Part shown: positions 17,410 to 26,553 of the stretch, piece after piece | Layout of the letters: each line of letters starts with the position of its first letter | How positions within the stretch are numbered: position 1 is the stretch's first letter | The notes under the pieces: model-generated | The model's database searches: none | What the model saw: only the letters and a program-made list of their open reading frames with translations | Told to the model about the DNA's origin: nothing | Position numbers and translations under genes: made by a program | Origin: Tolypothrix tenuis PCC 7101 | Lineage (GTDB): Bacteria; Cyanobacteriota; Cyanobacteriia; Cyanobacteriales; Nostocaceae | Reading direction: 5' to 3' | Length of the DNA: 64,000 nt | Assembly: GCF_002368295.1 (NCBI RefSeq) | Contig: NZ_AP018248.1 | Span: 1,336,477 to 1,400,476, forward strand

Positions 17410-18891
17410 ATGGTAATTCGACCTAGCGATACGCCGCTTTTAGAGTGGACAGGAGATACTTTAGCAATTGGATTATTTGAAGATAACCTAGAGTTAACAG
17501 GCGAATTAGCGACTTTAGATAGCAAATTTGCCGGAATATTAAAAGAATTAATTACTGAAGAGGAATTTAAGGGTAAAGCCAACAGCACTGTTTTCACTCG
17601 GATAGCAGCTAGTACCCCAGTCAAGAAAGTAATTATCGTCGGTTTGGGTAAACCAGACGCGCTAACTACCGATTCCTTACGGCGCGCGGCTGCAGCTGTG
17701 GGAAGGGTAGCTAAAAAGCAAAAAGTAAAAACTTTAGGTTTTAGTTTCCCATTATGGAACAACGATCCAGCAGCAACAGCCCAAGCGATCGCGGAAGGCG
17801 TGCAATTAGCGCTTTATCAAGATACTCGCTTTAAGTCTGACCCAGAAGAAAAAAAATCACAAGTAGAAACCATAGATTTACTAGGTTTCGGTGGGCAAGA
17901 ATCCGCTATTAACCTCGCAAATCAGATAGTTTCTGGGGTAATTTTAGCCAGAGAATTAGTAGCAGCCCCAGCAAACTCTGTTACACCAATTACAATGGCG
18001 GAAACTGCCGAAGCGATCGCTAAAGATCATGGTTTGCAAATCCAAATCTTAGAACGGGAAGAATGCGAAAAGTTGGGCATGGGTGCTTTTTTAGGAGTCG
18101 CCCAAGCTTCAGATTTACCTCCTAAATTTATTCACCTCACCTACAAGCCAGAAGGCACACCCACACGCAAACTAGCAATTATTGGTAAAGGCTTAACCTT
18201 CGACTCCGGCGGACTGAATATTAAAGGTGCTGGTAGCGGTATCGAAACTATGAAAATTGATATGGGTGGTGCGGCTGCAACTTTAGGCGCAGCCAAAGCC
18301 ATTGCCCAAATTAAGCCCAGTGCCGAGGTTCACTTTATTTCCGCCGTCACCGAAAACATGATTAGCGGTCATGCAATGCACCCCGGTGACATCCTTACCG
18401 CCTCTAATGGCAAAACCATCGAGGTAAATAACACCGACGCTGAAGGACGTTTAACTTTAGCCGATGCCTTGGTATATGCCGATAAATTAGGACTAGATGC
18501 GATCGTCGATTTAGCCACCCTCACTGGTGCCAACGTCATTGCTTTGGGTGAAGATATTGCAGGTTTGTACACCCCCGATGATGCGGTAGCTGCCCAAATA
18601 GAAAAAGCAGCAAAAAGCACCGGTGAAAAGATTTGGCGGATGCCAATGGAAGAAAAATATTTTGAAGGGCTAAAATCTGGCATCGCCGATATGAAGAATA
18701 CTGGCCCTCGTCCTGGTGGTTCCATTACAGCCGCCCTATTCCTCAAGCAATTTGTCAAAGATACCCCTTGGGCGCACCTAGATATTGCAGGCCCCGTCTG
18801 GTCAGATAAAGAAAACGGCTACAACGGCCCCGGTGCCACAGGCTACGGTGTCAGAACTCTAGTTGACTGGGTATTAAGTTCAGTGGAATAG
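17410..18891 (+). CDS. pepA: Leucyl aminopeptidase (M17)
   Basis: Cytosolic, hexameric, two-metal aminopeptidase for peptide turnover. The signature NTDAEGRL is at 341-348, with upstream metal/catalytic residues in IGKGLTFDSGG (Lys260, Asp265). The 493 residues match the family. ATG 17410 (MVIRPSDTPLLEW) is chosen because the frame open further upstream, to 17293, translates spacer repeat and has no homology-like features. No strong Shine-Dalgarno is seen. A large heptad array follows the stop directly. Confidence 0.95.
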   Translation: MVIRPSDTPLLEWTGDTLAIGLFEDNLELTGELATLDSKFAGILKELITEEEFKGKANSTVFTRIAASTPVKKVIIVGLGKPDALTTDSLRRAAAAVGRVAKKQKVKTLGFSFPLWNNDPAATAQAIAEGVQLALYQDTRFKSDPEEKKSQVETIDLLGFGGQESAINLANQIVSGVILARELVAAPANSVTPITMAETAEAIAKDHGLQIQILEREECEKLGMGAFLGVAQASDLPPKFIHLTYKPEGTPTRKLAIIGKGLTFDSGGLNIKGAGSGIETMKIDMGGAAATLGAAKAIAQIKPSAEVHFISAVTENMISGHAMHPGDILTASNGKTIEVNNTDAEGRLTLADALVYADKLGLDAIVDLATLTGANVIALGEDIAGLYTPDDAVAAQIEKAAKSTGEKIWRMPMEEKYFEGLKSGIADMKNTGPRPGGSITAALFLKQFVKDTPWAHLDIAGPVWSDKENGYNGPGATGYGVRTLVDWVLSSVE

Positions 18892-19048
18892 GGCATTGGG
18901 CATTGGGCATTGGGCATTGGGTAATAGGTAATGGGTAATTGGTAATTGGTAATTGGTAATTGGGATTTCTCCTTGTCTCCCAATCCCCAGTCCCCAGTCA
19001 CCAGTCCCCAGTCACCAGTCCCCAGTCCCCAGTCCCTAATCCCCAGTA
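18892..19048. repeat. Large bipartite heptad array
   Basis: The first half is GGGCATT units (x4) grading to GGGTAAT and TTGGTAA; the second half is CCCAATC/CCCCAGT/CACCAGT units up to about 19047. The halves are roughly complementary, so either strand can fold into a long imperfect hairpin. This is the clearest representative of the element also found inside mutS2 and menC. Confidence 0.92.
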
Positions 19049-19130
19049 AATTCATCCGGCTACCTAAAAGTTCCGATTTTTGGGCGAAGCCATCTGGTAA
19101 AATTTGTAAGGTTTCTAAAAGCTTTGAGCA

Positions 19131-20156
19131 ATGGGATCGACTGGCGTAAGGATCGCAATTGATGCAATGGGAGGGGATCATGCACCCGCTGAAATCGTGG
19201 CTGGCGCTGTGCGCGCAGGCGAGGAGCTGGGTGTAACAGTATTGTTGGTGGGTGATCCCCAACAAATTGAAGCTGCCCTGCCGCCAAAAACCAACCTGGC
19301 GCAGGTAGAGATCGTTCCTGCTGAGGAAGCGATCGCAATGGATGAGGAGCCGCTAAACGCAGTTAGACGCAAGCGTAAGGCTTCGATCAATGTGGCGATG
19401 GATTTGGTGAAGCAGCAACAAGCTGATGCTGTGTTTTCCGCAGGACACTCTGGGGCAGCTATGGCCTCCGCTTTGCTCCGCCTAGGACGCTTGCCGGGAA
19501 TTGACCGCCCAGCCATTGGGACAGTTTTTCCTACAATCAAAGCTGGCAAGCCAGTACTCATACTTGATGTTGGTGCCAATGTAGACTGTCGCCCGAAATT
19601 TTTAGAGCAGTTTGCTGTAATGGGGTCGGCCTACAGTCAATATGTACTGGGTACACCAGAACCAAAAGTAGGGCTGTTGAACATTGGCGAGGAAGACACT
19701 AAAGGTAATGAAGTGGCTTTGCGCGCCCACCAACTCCTCAAAGAAAATACTCAAATTTCTTTTATTGGCAATGCTGAGGGGCGTGATGTCCTGTCTGGTG
19801 ACTTTGATGTCATTGTCTGTGATGGCTTTGTCGGCAATGTGTTACTAAAATTTGCCGAAGCCGTAGGCGGAGTGATTTTACAAATCCTGCGGGAAGAATT
19901 ACCCCAAGGCTTGCATGGTCAAATCGGTACAGCACTTTTAAAACCCAACCTGAAGCGAATTAAGCAACGGATGGATCACGCAGAACATGGCGGTGCTTTG
20001 CTTTTAGGTGTGGATGGAGTTTGTTTGATTGGTCATGGTAGCTCACAAGCGCCTTCAGTTTTTAATGCAATTCGTATGGCCAAAGAAGCTGTAGATAACC
20101 AGGTGCTACAACGCCTACGTACCCAATATCAAGCCCTAGAGCGTGAAAGTGGTTAG
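19131..20156 (+). CDS. plsX: Phosphate acyltransferase PlsX
   Basis: PlsX converts acyl-ACP to acyl-phosphate, feeding membrane phospholipid synthesis. The 341 residues start MGSTGVRIAIDAMGGDHAP, the family hallmark, and keep the GHSGA-type and DVGANVDCRP loops and the MDHAEHGGALLLG segment near the C-terminus. ATG 19131 places the IAIDAMGGD motif at residue 8. It leads the run plsX-fabH-fabD-plsC, which supplies fatty acids and acyl transfer for membrane lipids. A perfect inverted repeat separates it from fabH. Confidence 0.96.
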   Translation: MGSTGVRIAIDAMGGDHAPAEIVAGAVRAGEELGVTVLLVGDPQQIEAALPPKTNLAQVEIVPAEEAIAMDEEPLNAVRRKRKASINVAMDLVKQQQADAVFSAGHSGAAMASALLRLGRLPGIDRPAIGTVFPTIKAGKPVLILDVGANVDCRPKFLEQFAVMGSAYSQYVLGTPEPKVGLLNIGEEDTKGNEVALRAHQLLKENTQISFIGNAEGRDVLSGDFDVIVCDGFVGNVLLKFAEAVGGVILQILREELPQGLHGQIGTALLKPNLKRIKQRMDHAEHGGALLLGVDGVCLIGHGSSQAPSVFNAIRMAKEAVDNQVLQRLRTQYQALERESG

Positions 20157-20192
20157 CAATCAGCCAGAAAGCAACAGAAAATAGCACAAGAC

Positions 20193-20226
20193 GAGTAATT
20201 AGTCAAGATTAAATGACTAATTACTC
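20193..20226. terminator. Perfect 12-bp inverted repeat between plsX and fabH
   Basis: GAGTAATTAGTC (20193-20204) and GACTAATTACTC (20215-20226) are exact complements around a 10-base loop. No T run follows, so it may be an attenuator, an mRNA-stability hairpin or a repeat-derived element rather than a classical terminator. Confidence 0.5.
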
Positions 20227-20262
20227 ATGATTACTAATGACTAAACGCTGATAGGTGATATT

Positions 20263-21270
20263 GTGGGAGACTTAGGAGTGCATAACATAGGCATAGCAAT
20301 TACTGGCAGTGGCTCGGCAGTACCAGAAACTTCTGTGGATAATGAAGCGCTGACTGCACTAGTGGAGACCTCAGACGAGTGGATCGCCACAAGAACAGGA
20401 ATTCGTCAAAGGCGGTTGGCAAATCCAGCAGAGTCATTGAGTGTACTCGCTGCTCGTGCTAGTAGTCAAGCGATCGCATCCGCTGGAATTAGCGCCGCAG
20501 ATTTGGATTTAATTATTTTGGCAACCTCTACCCCTGATGATCTGTTTGGTAGTGCTTGTCAAATTCAGGCGGAAATTGGAGCAACTAAAGCCGTAGCATT
20601 TGACTTAACTGCTGCCTGTTCTGGCTTTATATTTGGCATGGTCACCGCAGCCCAATACATTAGAAGCGGTGTATATCAGAATGTACTGTTAATAGGGGCA
20701 GACATCCTCTCTCGTTGGGTAGATTGGCAAGACCGCAGCACCTGTGTACTGTTTGGTGATGGAGCTGGAGCAGTAGTCATGCAGGCCAATGAGAGCGATC
20801 GCTTACTAGGATTTACCCTGAAAAGTGACGGTAGCCAAAACCACTTCCTGAACCTTGCCTATCAAGCCTCTTGTCAAGAATTGATTCCTAACGTCAATAT
20901 CTCCCAAGGTAAATATCACCCCATTACCATGAACGGCAAAGAAGTCTACCGCTTTGCTGTGCAAAAAGTACCAGAAGTTATAGACAAAACTTTATTTCAG
21001 GCGAACCTCAATGTCGATCAAATAGATTGGCTACTCTTACATCAAGCTAACCAGCGCATTCTAGACGCTGTAGCCCAACGCCTCAATATTCCCAAAGAAA
21101 AAGTTATTAGTAATCTTGCCAACTATGGCAATACCTCCGCCGCCTCTATTCCCATTGCTTTAGATGAAGCTGTGCGGCAAGGCAAAATTAAACCCAATGA
21201 CATTATTGCTGCATCTGGCTTTGGTGCTGGCCTGACATGGGGTGCAGCAATTTTCCAATGGGGAAGATAA
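20263..21270 (+). CDS. fabH: 3-oxoacyl-ACP synthase III (FabH)
   Basis: FabH condenses acetyl-CoA with malonyl-ACP to start each fatty acid. The catalytic triad is Cys119 (DLTAACSGF), His260 (LLHQAN) and Asn290 (NYGNTS), in the standard order and spacing, in a 335-residue protein. The start is GTG 20263; the conserved IAITGSGSAVP begins at residue 11. It lies between plsX and fabD, the usual gene order. The spacer on each side carries repeats, so the four lipid genes may still form one transcript. Confidence 0.96.
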   Translation: MGDLGVHNIGIAITGSGSAVPETSVDNEALTALVETSDEWIATRTGIRQRRLANPAESLSVLAARASSQAIASAGISAADLDLIILATSTPDDLFGSACQIQAEIGATKAVAFDLTAACSGFIFGMVTAAQYIRSGVYQNVLLIGADILSRWVDWQDRSTCVLFGDGAGAVVMQANESDRLLGFTLKSDGSQNHFLNLAYQASCQELIPNVNISQGKYHPITMNGKEVYRFAVQKVPEVIDKTLFQANLNVDQIDWLLLHQANQRILDAVAQRLNIPKEKVISNLANYGNTSAASIPIALDEAVRQGKIKPNDIIAASGFGAGLTWGAAIFQWGR

Positions 21271-21279
21271 ATCTTTGAG

Positions 21280-21372
21280 TCAAGAGTCCAAAGTCAAAAA
21301 GTCCAAAGAATACATCTTTCAGTTTTGACCCTTGACCCTTGACCCTTGACCCTTGACCCTTGACTCTCAAAC
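21280..21372. repeat. Bipartite heptad array, (AGTCCAA) then (TTGACCC)n
   Basis: GAGTCAAGAGTCCAAAG opens the array and five TTGACCC units ending in CTTGACTCTC close it. The ends are complementary (GAGTCAAG with CTTGACTC). It sits between fabH and fabD. Confidence 0.85.
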
Positions 21373-21399
21373 GTTGTCTATTGAACTGACTATTGAGCA

Positions 21400-22281
21400 A
21401 TGACTAAAACTGCATGGGTTTTTCCCGGACAAGGTTCCCAAGTAACCGGTATGGGAATGGACTTATTAGAGATACCCTCAGCGAAGGAGAAATTTGCCCA
21501 AGCTGAGGCCATCTTAGGTTGGTCTGTTATTGATATTTGCCAAAGTGATGGCGACCAGTTATTTCGTACACTCTACACTCAACCCTGTCTTTATGTAGTA
21601 GAAAGCATTCTCGCCGATTTGCTTCAAGAAAGAGGACATCAGCCAGATTTAGTGGCTGGGCATAGTTTAGGAGAATACTCTGCCCTGTACGTTGCTGGTG
21701 TTTTTGATTGGTCTGTTGGCTTACACTTAGTCAAGCGTCGTGCTGAACTTATGGAAGCCGTTTCTGGTGGGATGATGGCAGCGCTGATGAACTTTGACCG
21801 CGAACAGTTGGATGCGGTAATTGCTGCCAAGCCTGATGTAGTGCTGGCAAATGATAACAGTCCGGCTCAAGTCGTAATTTCTGGGACTCCAGATGCTGTA
21901 CATGAGGTTATGTCCCAAGTAAAAAGCAAGCGTGCGATTCCTTTAAAAGTTTCTGGCGCATTTCACTCACCTTTAATTGCATCTGCGGCTACAGAATTCC
22001 AAGAAATCCTTGATGGTGTGGAATTTCAAGCAGCAAATGTACCTGTAGTATCTAATGTAGAACCCATACCAACTGTTGATGCTGAGACTCTCAAACAACG
22101 GCTGATTCAACAAATGACCGGTTCTGTCAGATGGAGAGAAATTTCCCTGCTACTACCAACTCAAGGTATTGAGGAAGTCATAGAAATTGGCCCAGGTAAT
22201 GTGTTAACTGGTTTAATTAAACGCACCACTCCTGGTTTAAGCTTAAAAAACATCCGGAATGCTGCTGAGTTACCGGGTTAG
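21400..22281 (+). CDS. fabD: Malonyl-CoA:ACP transacylase (FabD)
   Basis: FabD loads malonate onto ACP for elongation and for FabH. The nucleophile is Ser89 in GHSLGEY, the catalytic His189 lies in GAFHSPL, and the N-terminal FPGQGSQ forms the oxyanion loop. The 293 residues fit the family. ATG 21400 gives MTKTAWVFPGQGSQ as expected. It is the third gene of the plsX-fabH-fabD-plsC run; a short G-rich heptad stretch follows its stop. Confidence 0.96.
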   Translation: MTKTAWVFPGQGSQVTGMGMDLLEIPSAKEKFAQAEAILGWSVIDICQSDGDQLFRTLYTQPCLYVVESILADLLQERGHQPDLVAGHSLGEYSALYVAGVFDWSVGLHLVKRRAELMEAVSGGMMAALMNFDREQLDAVIAAKPDVVLANDNSPAQVVISGTPDAVHEVMSQVKSKRAIPLKVSGAFHSPLIASAATEFQEILDGVEFQAANVPVVSNVEPIPTVDAETLKQRLIQQMTGSVRWREISLLLPTQGIEEVIEIGPGNVLTGLIKRTTPGLSLKNIRNAAELPG

Positions 22282-22338
22282 GGGATTGGGGATTGGAGAC
22301 TGGGTAGAAATAATTGATCAATTTTGACTTTTGAGTAC

Positions 22339-22358
22339 AGACGCGATTAATCGCGTCT
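22339..22358. repeat. Dispersed palindrome, copy 2
   Basis: AGACGCGATTAATCGCGTCT is a perfect 20-base palindrome between fabD and plsC. The same 20 bases recur at 55978-55997, and a variant occurs at 5819-5840. Confidence 0.9.
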
Positions 22359-22415
22359 CTACAACTTTTGAACCTTTTCCCTTTTCCCCTTTAACCACCA
22401 CCTAATTCTTTGATT

Positions 22416-23054
22416 ATGAGCAAAAGCCGTGAACCTTTAGTTAGCCTGGCACTTTATCACGCTTTTAAGTGGTCTATTGTCAGTCCAATGCTTCATGCTT
22501 ACTTTCGGGTCAAGATTCATGGGGCAGAAAATGTCCCGCAATCTGGGCCGTTATTAGTCGTGAGTAATCATGCTAGTTACTTTGATCCGCCAATAGTCTC
22601 TAACTGTGTCCTGCGTCCAGTGGCTTACATGGCGAAGGAAGAATTATTTAAAGTCCCTGTTTTGGCGCAAGCAATTAAATTGTATGGTGCTTATCCAGTC
22701 AGCAGGGGCGCAGCCGATCGCACTGCCATTCGTTCTGCTTTAGAGTGTATAGATAATGGTTGGGCTGTGGGTGTGTTCTTGCAGGGTACTCGCACAAACG
22801 ATGGTCGAATTACAGACCCCAAACGAGGCGCAGCACTGTTAGCAGCAAAGGCAAAAGCGCCCATCTTACCAGTCAGTTTGTGGGGTACTGAGCAAATTTT
22901 ACAAAAAGGCTCGTCTATACCCCGTAATGTTCCAATTACTGTCAGAATTGGGCAGGTGATTGATACCCCTAGTTCCTCAAATAAGGAGGAATTGCAAGCT
23001 TTGACCCAAAAATGTGCAGATGTGATTAATCAAATGCATGATTTAGGACGATGA
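22416..23054 (+). CDS. plsC: 1-acyl-sn-glycerol-3-phosphate acyltransferase (PlsC)
   Basis: This enzyme adds the second acyl chain to make phosphatidic acid at the inner membrane. The HX4D motif NHASYFD (His52, Asp57) is intact in the 212-residue protein. The second signature reads FLQGTRT (121-127), with Gln123 where the family consensus has Glu (FPEGTR). ATG 22416 is chosen; TTG 22410 would add two residues. Its place after plsX-fabH-fabD supports the phospholipid assignment. A different acyltransferase gene lies at 13746. Confidence 0.9.
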   Translation: MSKSREPLVSLALYHAFKWSIVSPMLHAYFRVKIHGAENVPQSGPLLVVSNHASYFDPPIVSNCVLRPVAYMAKEELFKVPVLAQAIKLYGAYPVSRGAADRTAIRSALECIDNGWAVGVFLQGTRTNDGRITDPKRGAALLAAKAKAPILPVSLWGTEQILQKGSSIPRNVPITVRIGQVIDTPSSSNKEELQALTQKCADVINQMHDLGR

Positions 23055-23179
23055 GCCAGAAAAAGCAGAAAATCTACTTAAGGGAGGGTGCGATCGCTTC
23101 TGTAGTTTCTATAAAGTTAATTTCAATATTGTGGTGACAATTTGTGCGCCCCAGTTGAAATCTCAACTCTCAAATTAAT

Positions 23180-24217
23180 ATGACCGGCTTAGAAGCCAAG
23201 AATTTTTGGCAGCGATTAAACAATCTGGCTTTAGTCCGCTTTTTACTTTTAGTTGCTGCAGGTTGGGCAATTGTACAGCTTTTAGCCTACTTTCAAGGGG
23301 TGATTGTAATTTTTACATTCGCCGCCATTTTAGCTTTTTTACTCAGTTATCCTGTAAAGTGGCTTCGGCGTTTTTTACCCCACGGTGTTGCTGTTGTTTT
23401 AGTTTTCCTACTCAGCATTGTGGTGTTGGGAGGAATTGCGATTACCTTGGGTTTAGCTGTTTTATCCCAAGGACAACAGTTAATAGATAGTATAACTACT
23501 TTTTTAAATTCTTTAGCACCTTTAATTGAGCGATTAGAATCTTTTTTACGTAGTCGTAATTTACAAATAGATTTAAATTTTATTGAAGACCAGTTACGCA
23601 CTCAAGCAATCAATAGTCTGGTAAATAGTTTAGCTATTTTGCAACAATTCCTGACTAACTTTGTAACTTTTATATTGATTGCTGTTATTTCATTTTTTAT
23701 GCTGCTAGATGGTGAGAAAATTTGGCAATTAATTCTCAAAATAGTTCCCAGTCAAAAACGCAATCGCTTTAATAGAATCATCAAAAAAAGTTTTCTAGGA
23801 TTTTTTCGCGGTCAGTTGTTATTAACTTTATTTTTAACAACTGCTACATTTATTGTATTCGTAGTTTTAAATGTTCCCTTTGCCTTACTTTTATCAGTCA
23901 TAGTTGGTTTACTGGATGTGATTCCTGGGATTGGCGCAACATTGGGGGTTAGTACTATTACTTTGATTGTCTTATCTCAAAGTGTTTGGCTAGCATTGAA
24001 AGTTTTAATAGCTTGTATTGTACTACAGCAAATTCAAGATAATTTAATTGCGCCACGAATTATGCAAGGGGCGCTAAATCTAAATCCTATCGTCGTATTT
24101 TTTGCTTTACTAGTGGGTGCGAGAGTCGCAGGGTTGCTAGGTATTTTTATCTCTATTCCTATAGCTGGGGTAATTGTATCTTTGTTTGAAATAGAAGAGA
24201 TGCAAGCAGAATCTTAG
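23180..24217 (+). CDS. AI-2E family (PerM/YdiK-type) membrane permease
   Basis: An integral membrane protein of 345 residues with about eight hydrophobic spans: two at 17-55, one at 66-95, then a soluble helical loop (about 96-145) and a C-terminal cluster from 150 to 337. The conserved GLLDVIPGIGATLG and QIQDNLIAPRIMQG segments identify the family. Members transport varied substrates (autoinducer-2, Na+/H+); the name does not prove AI-2 export. A separate spacer of 125 bases follows plsC. Confidence 0.85.
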   Translation: MTGLEAKNFWQRLNNLALVRFLLLVAAGWAIVQLLAYFQGVIVIFTFAAILAFLLSYPVKWLRRFLPHGVAVVLVFLLSIVVLGGIAITLGLAVLSQGQQLIDSITTFLNSLAPLIERLESFLRSRNLQIDLNFIEDQLRTQAINSLVNSLAILQQFLTNFVTFILIAVISFFMLLDGEKIWQLILKIVPSQKRNRFNRIIKKSFLGFFRGQLLLTLFLTTATFIVFVVLNVPFALLLSVIVGLLDVIPGIGATLGVSTITLIVLSQSVWLALKVLIACIVLQQIQDNLIAPRIMQGALNLNPIVVFFALLVGARVAGLLGIFISIPIAGVIVSLFEIEEMQAES

Positions 24218-24382
24218 GAAACAATTAAAGTATTACAATAATGTAAGGAAAAAATAATTAACTGCCGATAGAAGAGGATGTACGCAGATAAATTGGTAAT
24301 TCCTCAGATGAGGAAAAGCTATAACTATAAATTTCATATTCATGTAAAATTATAATTAGACTCATAAAATAATTGAGGAATT

Positions 24383-24679
24383 ATGCCGGATTTTAGAGCG
24401 GAATTAGCAGAAAATTTAGATGAATCTGAGTGGGAATGGCTAATTCCTCATGTGAAAAGAGATGCGGTAATTGTAGTAGCATCGGGGTTAGATTTATTAG
24501 ATGTGGGAGTTGCGATCGCCACTGATAATATTCCCCAAGTTCAACTATGGATTGATGAGCAATTGATTACCAAACCCAATCCAGAACAGTTGGGAGAGTG
24601 GAATGCCAATCCTCAAAAGCGATTTCAAACACTCATTGTTCAGCCTTATGTCATAGTGCAAGAAATAGCAAATACCTAA
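24383..24679 (+). CDS. DUF2288 family protein
   Basis: A small soluble protein of 98 residues: MPDFRAELAENLDESEWEWL, VKRDAVIVVASGLDLLDVGV and the closing QTLIVQPYVIVQEI match the DUF2288 family found across cyanobacteria and proteobacteria. No function is known. The ribosome site is GAGGAA, 6 bases upstream of the ATG. It stands alone, between the permease and the convergent menF. Confidence 0.8.
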   Translation: MPDFRAELAENLDESEWEWLIPHVKRDAVIVVASGLDLLDVGVAIATDNIPQVQLWIDEQLITKPNPEQLGEWNANPQKRFQTLIVQPYVIVQEIANT

Positions 24680-24710
24680 AAAATAGTCAATAAAATAACA
24701 TCATTTGTAG

Positions 24711-24738
24711 GGTGTGTTACGCCGCAGGCTAACGCACC
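24711..24738. repeat. GGTGTGTTA/TAACGCACC inverted repeat, copy 1
   Basis: A 9-bp imperfect inverted repeat with a 10-base loop, one of a family with members at 30157, 39488 and 45954. It lies between the convergent DUF2288 and menF genes and may serve both as terminator. Confidence 0.8.
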
Positions 24739-24827
24739 TTAATTTTTTAATACTAGTTTGAATTGAGAATTCCTGTCTATCTGAGATTTGAGTGATAAGT
24801 ATAACTTTTTTGCTCGATTATTTCTAA

Positions 24828-26243
24828 TTAAACTAAAGCTTTTAATAAAGCCTGAAGTTTCAGTTGCACCTCTGCAAACTCTTTTTCAGGATCGGAACCT
24901 GCAACGATACCCGCACCTGCGTATAGTCTAGCGCGATCGCCATCAATGAGCGCAGAACGAATTCCTACAACAAACTCGCAGTTACCCTCAGAATCAACCC
25001 AACCCAGAGGTGCAGCATATAAACCCCTCTCAAAGTTTTCGTAGCGGCGAATTTCCGCACAGGCGATATCTCTGGCTGCACCGGCGACGGCTGGTGTAGG
25101 ATGCAGTTGTGCGACAATTTTTAAGGGATGGACGTTAGCAGGAACTAAGGCGCTAATTGGTGTCCATAAATGCTGAATATTCGATAACTGTCGCAATCGT
25201 GGTGGTAATACCTGGGGTAATAAACCGATTTGAGATAGCCGTTGAGTAATAAAATCAATAACTAGAGAATGTTCGTGCTTTTCTTTTTCGTTATTAATTA
25301 ACAGATTGGCATTAGCTGCATCTTCAGTGGGTGTTTTACCACGTGGTGCAGAACCCGCTAACGCATCTGTAATCAACTTTTGATCGTGAATACAGATTAA
25401 ACGTTCTGGACTTGCGCCAATAAAGTTTTGTCCCTTGCCATTACTCGTAGAGAATATATAGCAATTAGGATGTATTTGCCGCAGATTATTTAAAGATTTA
25501 AATAAATTAAAATCATTGCTAGAGTGAACATCTAAAGCATCCGCTAACACAATTTTGGTTAAATGATTATTACGAATTTTTTCTAAAGCAGATGTTACAG
25601 AACTTTTAAAATGATTCGCATTGCTAACGGATTTTTTGCTAAAATTAGCAGGAAAAACTTCCAGATTAGGCGAATAATATTTTAAAGAATTAATTGTGTC
25701 GATTTTATTGCACAGAGTTTGTAATATCCGATTAATATTTTCGCTGGCTGTGACAACTGAATTCATCACTAAAATGCAGCGCTGATTTTTGATAGATATT
25801 TGCCAACGTGGTAGAAAAATTGTTGCCGCAGAAAATGGGTAATCTGCTTGGGAGTTTTTGGGAAAAAAGCTAAAGTAGCAGAAAAAATGCGGGCCAGAAA
25901 AAGGTAAATTATCGTTACTAAATTTAACTATATTTTTGAGAGAATTTTTGATAAAATTTTCGGCTTTACTAAATCGATCAGTTCCATCAATACTTAATGT
26001 CGCCACAGCATCAATAGCTGCGATCGCTTCTCCTTTCCCCTTATTTTCAAAATAAAAATTTATCTCATTTACTTCAGCCAGTTCATCTAATACAACTAGG
26101 GGATCTACTAGATCAATTTCTAGCGAAATACTCACAAATTGCTTGCAATTATTGTTGAGGCAATTTTCTTGAACTGCTGTGAGAAATTGGTAGAGGTCTT
26201 TGTACTCTACGAAGAAGCTGTTGCGACATGGTGAAACTGTCAT
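24828..26243 (-). CDS. menF: Isochorismate synthase MenF
   Basis: MenF isomerises chorismate to isochorismate, the entry step to phylloquinone (vitamin K1, the A1 cofactor of photosystem I). The 471 residues end in the chorismate-binding domain with KIVLADALDV, GASPERLICI, DALAGSAPRG, HPTPAVAGAA and GAGIVAGSDPEKEF. The N-terminal half is variable. ATG 26243 is followed by MTVSPCRNSFF as in related cyanobacterial proteins. It is divergent from menA across about 310 bases, and the other men genes follow, which confirms the menaquinone/phylloquinone branch over siderophore synthesis. Confidence 0.94.
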   Translation of the reverse strand: MTVSPCRNSFFVEYKDLYQFLTAVQENCLNNNCKQFVSISLEIDLVDPLVVLDELAEVNEINFYFENKGKGEAIAAIDAVATLSIDGTDRFSKAENFIKNSLKNIVKFSNDNLPFSGPHFFCYFSFFPKNSQADYPFSAATIFLPRWQISIKNQRCILVMNSVVTASENINRILQTLCNKIDTINSLKYYSPNLEVFPANFSKKSVSNANHFKSSVTSALEKIRNNHLTKIVLADALDVHSSNDFNLFKSLNNLRQIHPNCYIFSTSNGKGQNFIGASPERLICIHDQKLITDALAGSAPRGKTPTEDAANANLLINNEKEKHEHSLVIDFITQRLSQIGLLPQVLPPRLRQLSNIQHLWTPISALVPANVHPLKIVAQLHPTPAVAGAARDIACAEIRRYENFERGLYAAPLGWVDSEGNCEFVVGIRSALIDGDRARLYAGAGIVAGSDPEKEFAEVQLKLQALLKALV

Positions 26244-26553
26244 GGATCTAGTAATAGTAAATTTTTTTTAAGTTAACTTCCTAAAGTGCAATTAAACATG
26301 GTCTCGTATTTCTACAGGTAACATATTCAGTCACCATTTAACCAGAGTATGGTTTGCCTTGTTTTTGGTGTTACAAGACCACGACAAGCCATGCTCAGTT
26401 TTATGCTGCAATATAGAGTAAGTTTGATCAGCACAGAGTTAACCATTTACAGAAAAAAACGCAGTTTTTTTGCAAATTCACAACATTTAGTGTCGCTCAA
26501 ACCCATAAAATTTAATATGAGTAAGGTTCTGGCAATTTAGTTAATCACGACTG
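26244..26553. other. Divergent spacer menF / menA
   Basis: About 310 AT-rich bases holding both promoters. No operator or promoter box is clear. A 63-codon frame at 26349 has no ribosome site and is rejected. Confidence 0.4.

Noticed and set aside
18892..19048. CRISPR array
   Set aside because: The period is 7 bases with no spacers of unique sequence; it is a short tandem repeat array.
18946..19265. Several small ORFs across the heptad array and the plsX start
   Set aside because: Repeat translation (SPQSPVPSPQS-type) and antisense overlap with plsX.
26349..26540. 63-codon ORF between menF and menA
   Set aside because: No ribosome site and no recognisable feature; lies in a divergent promoter region.
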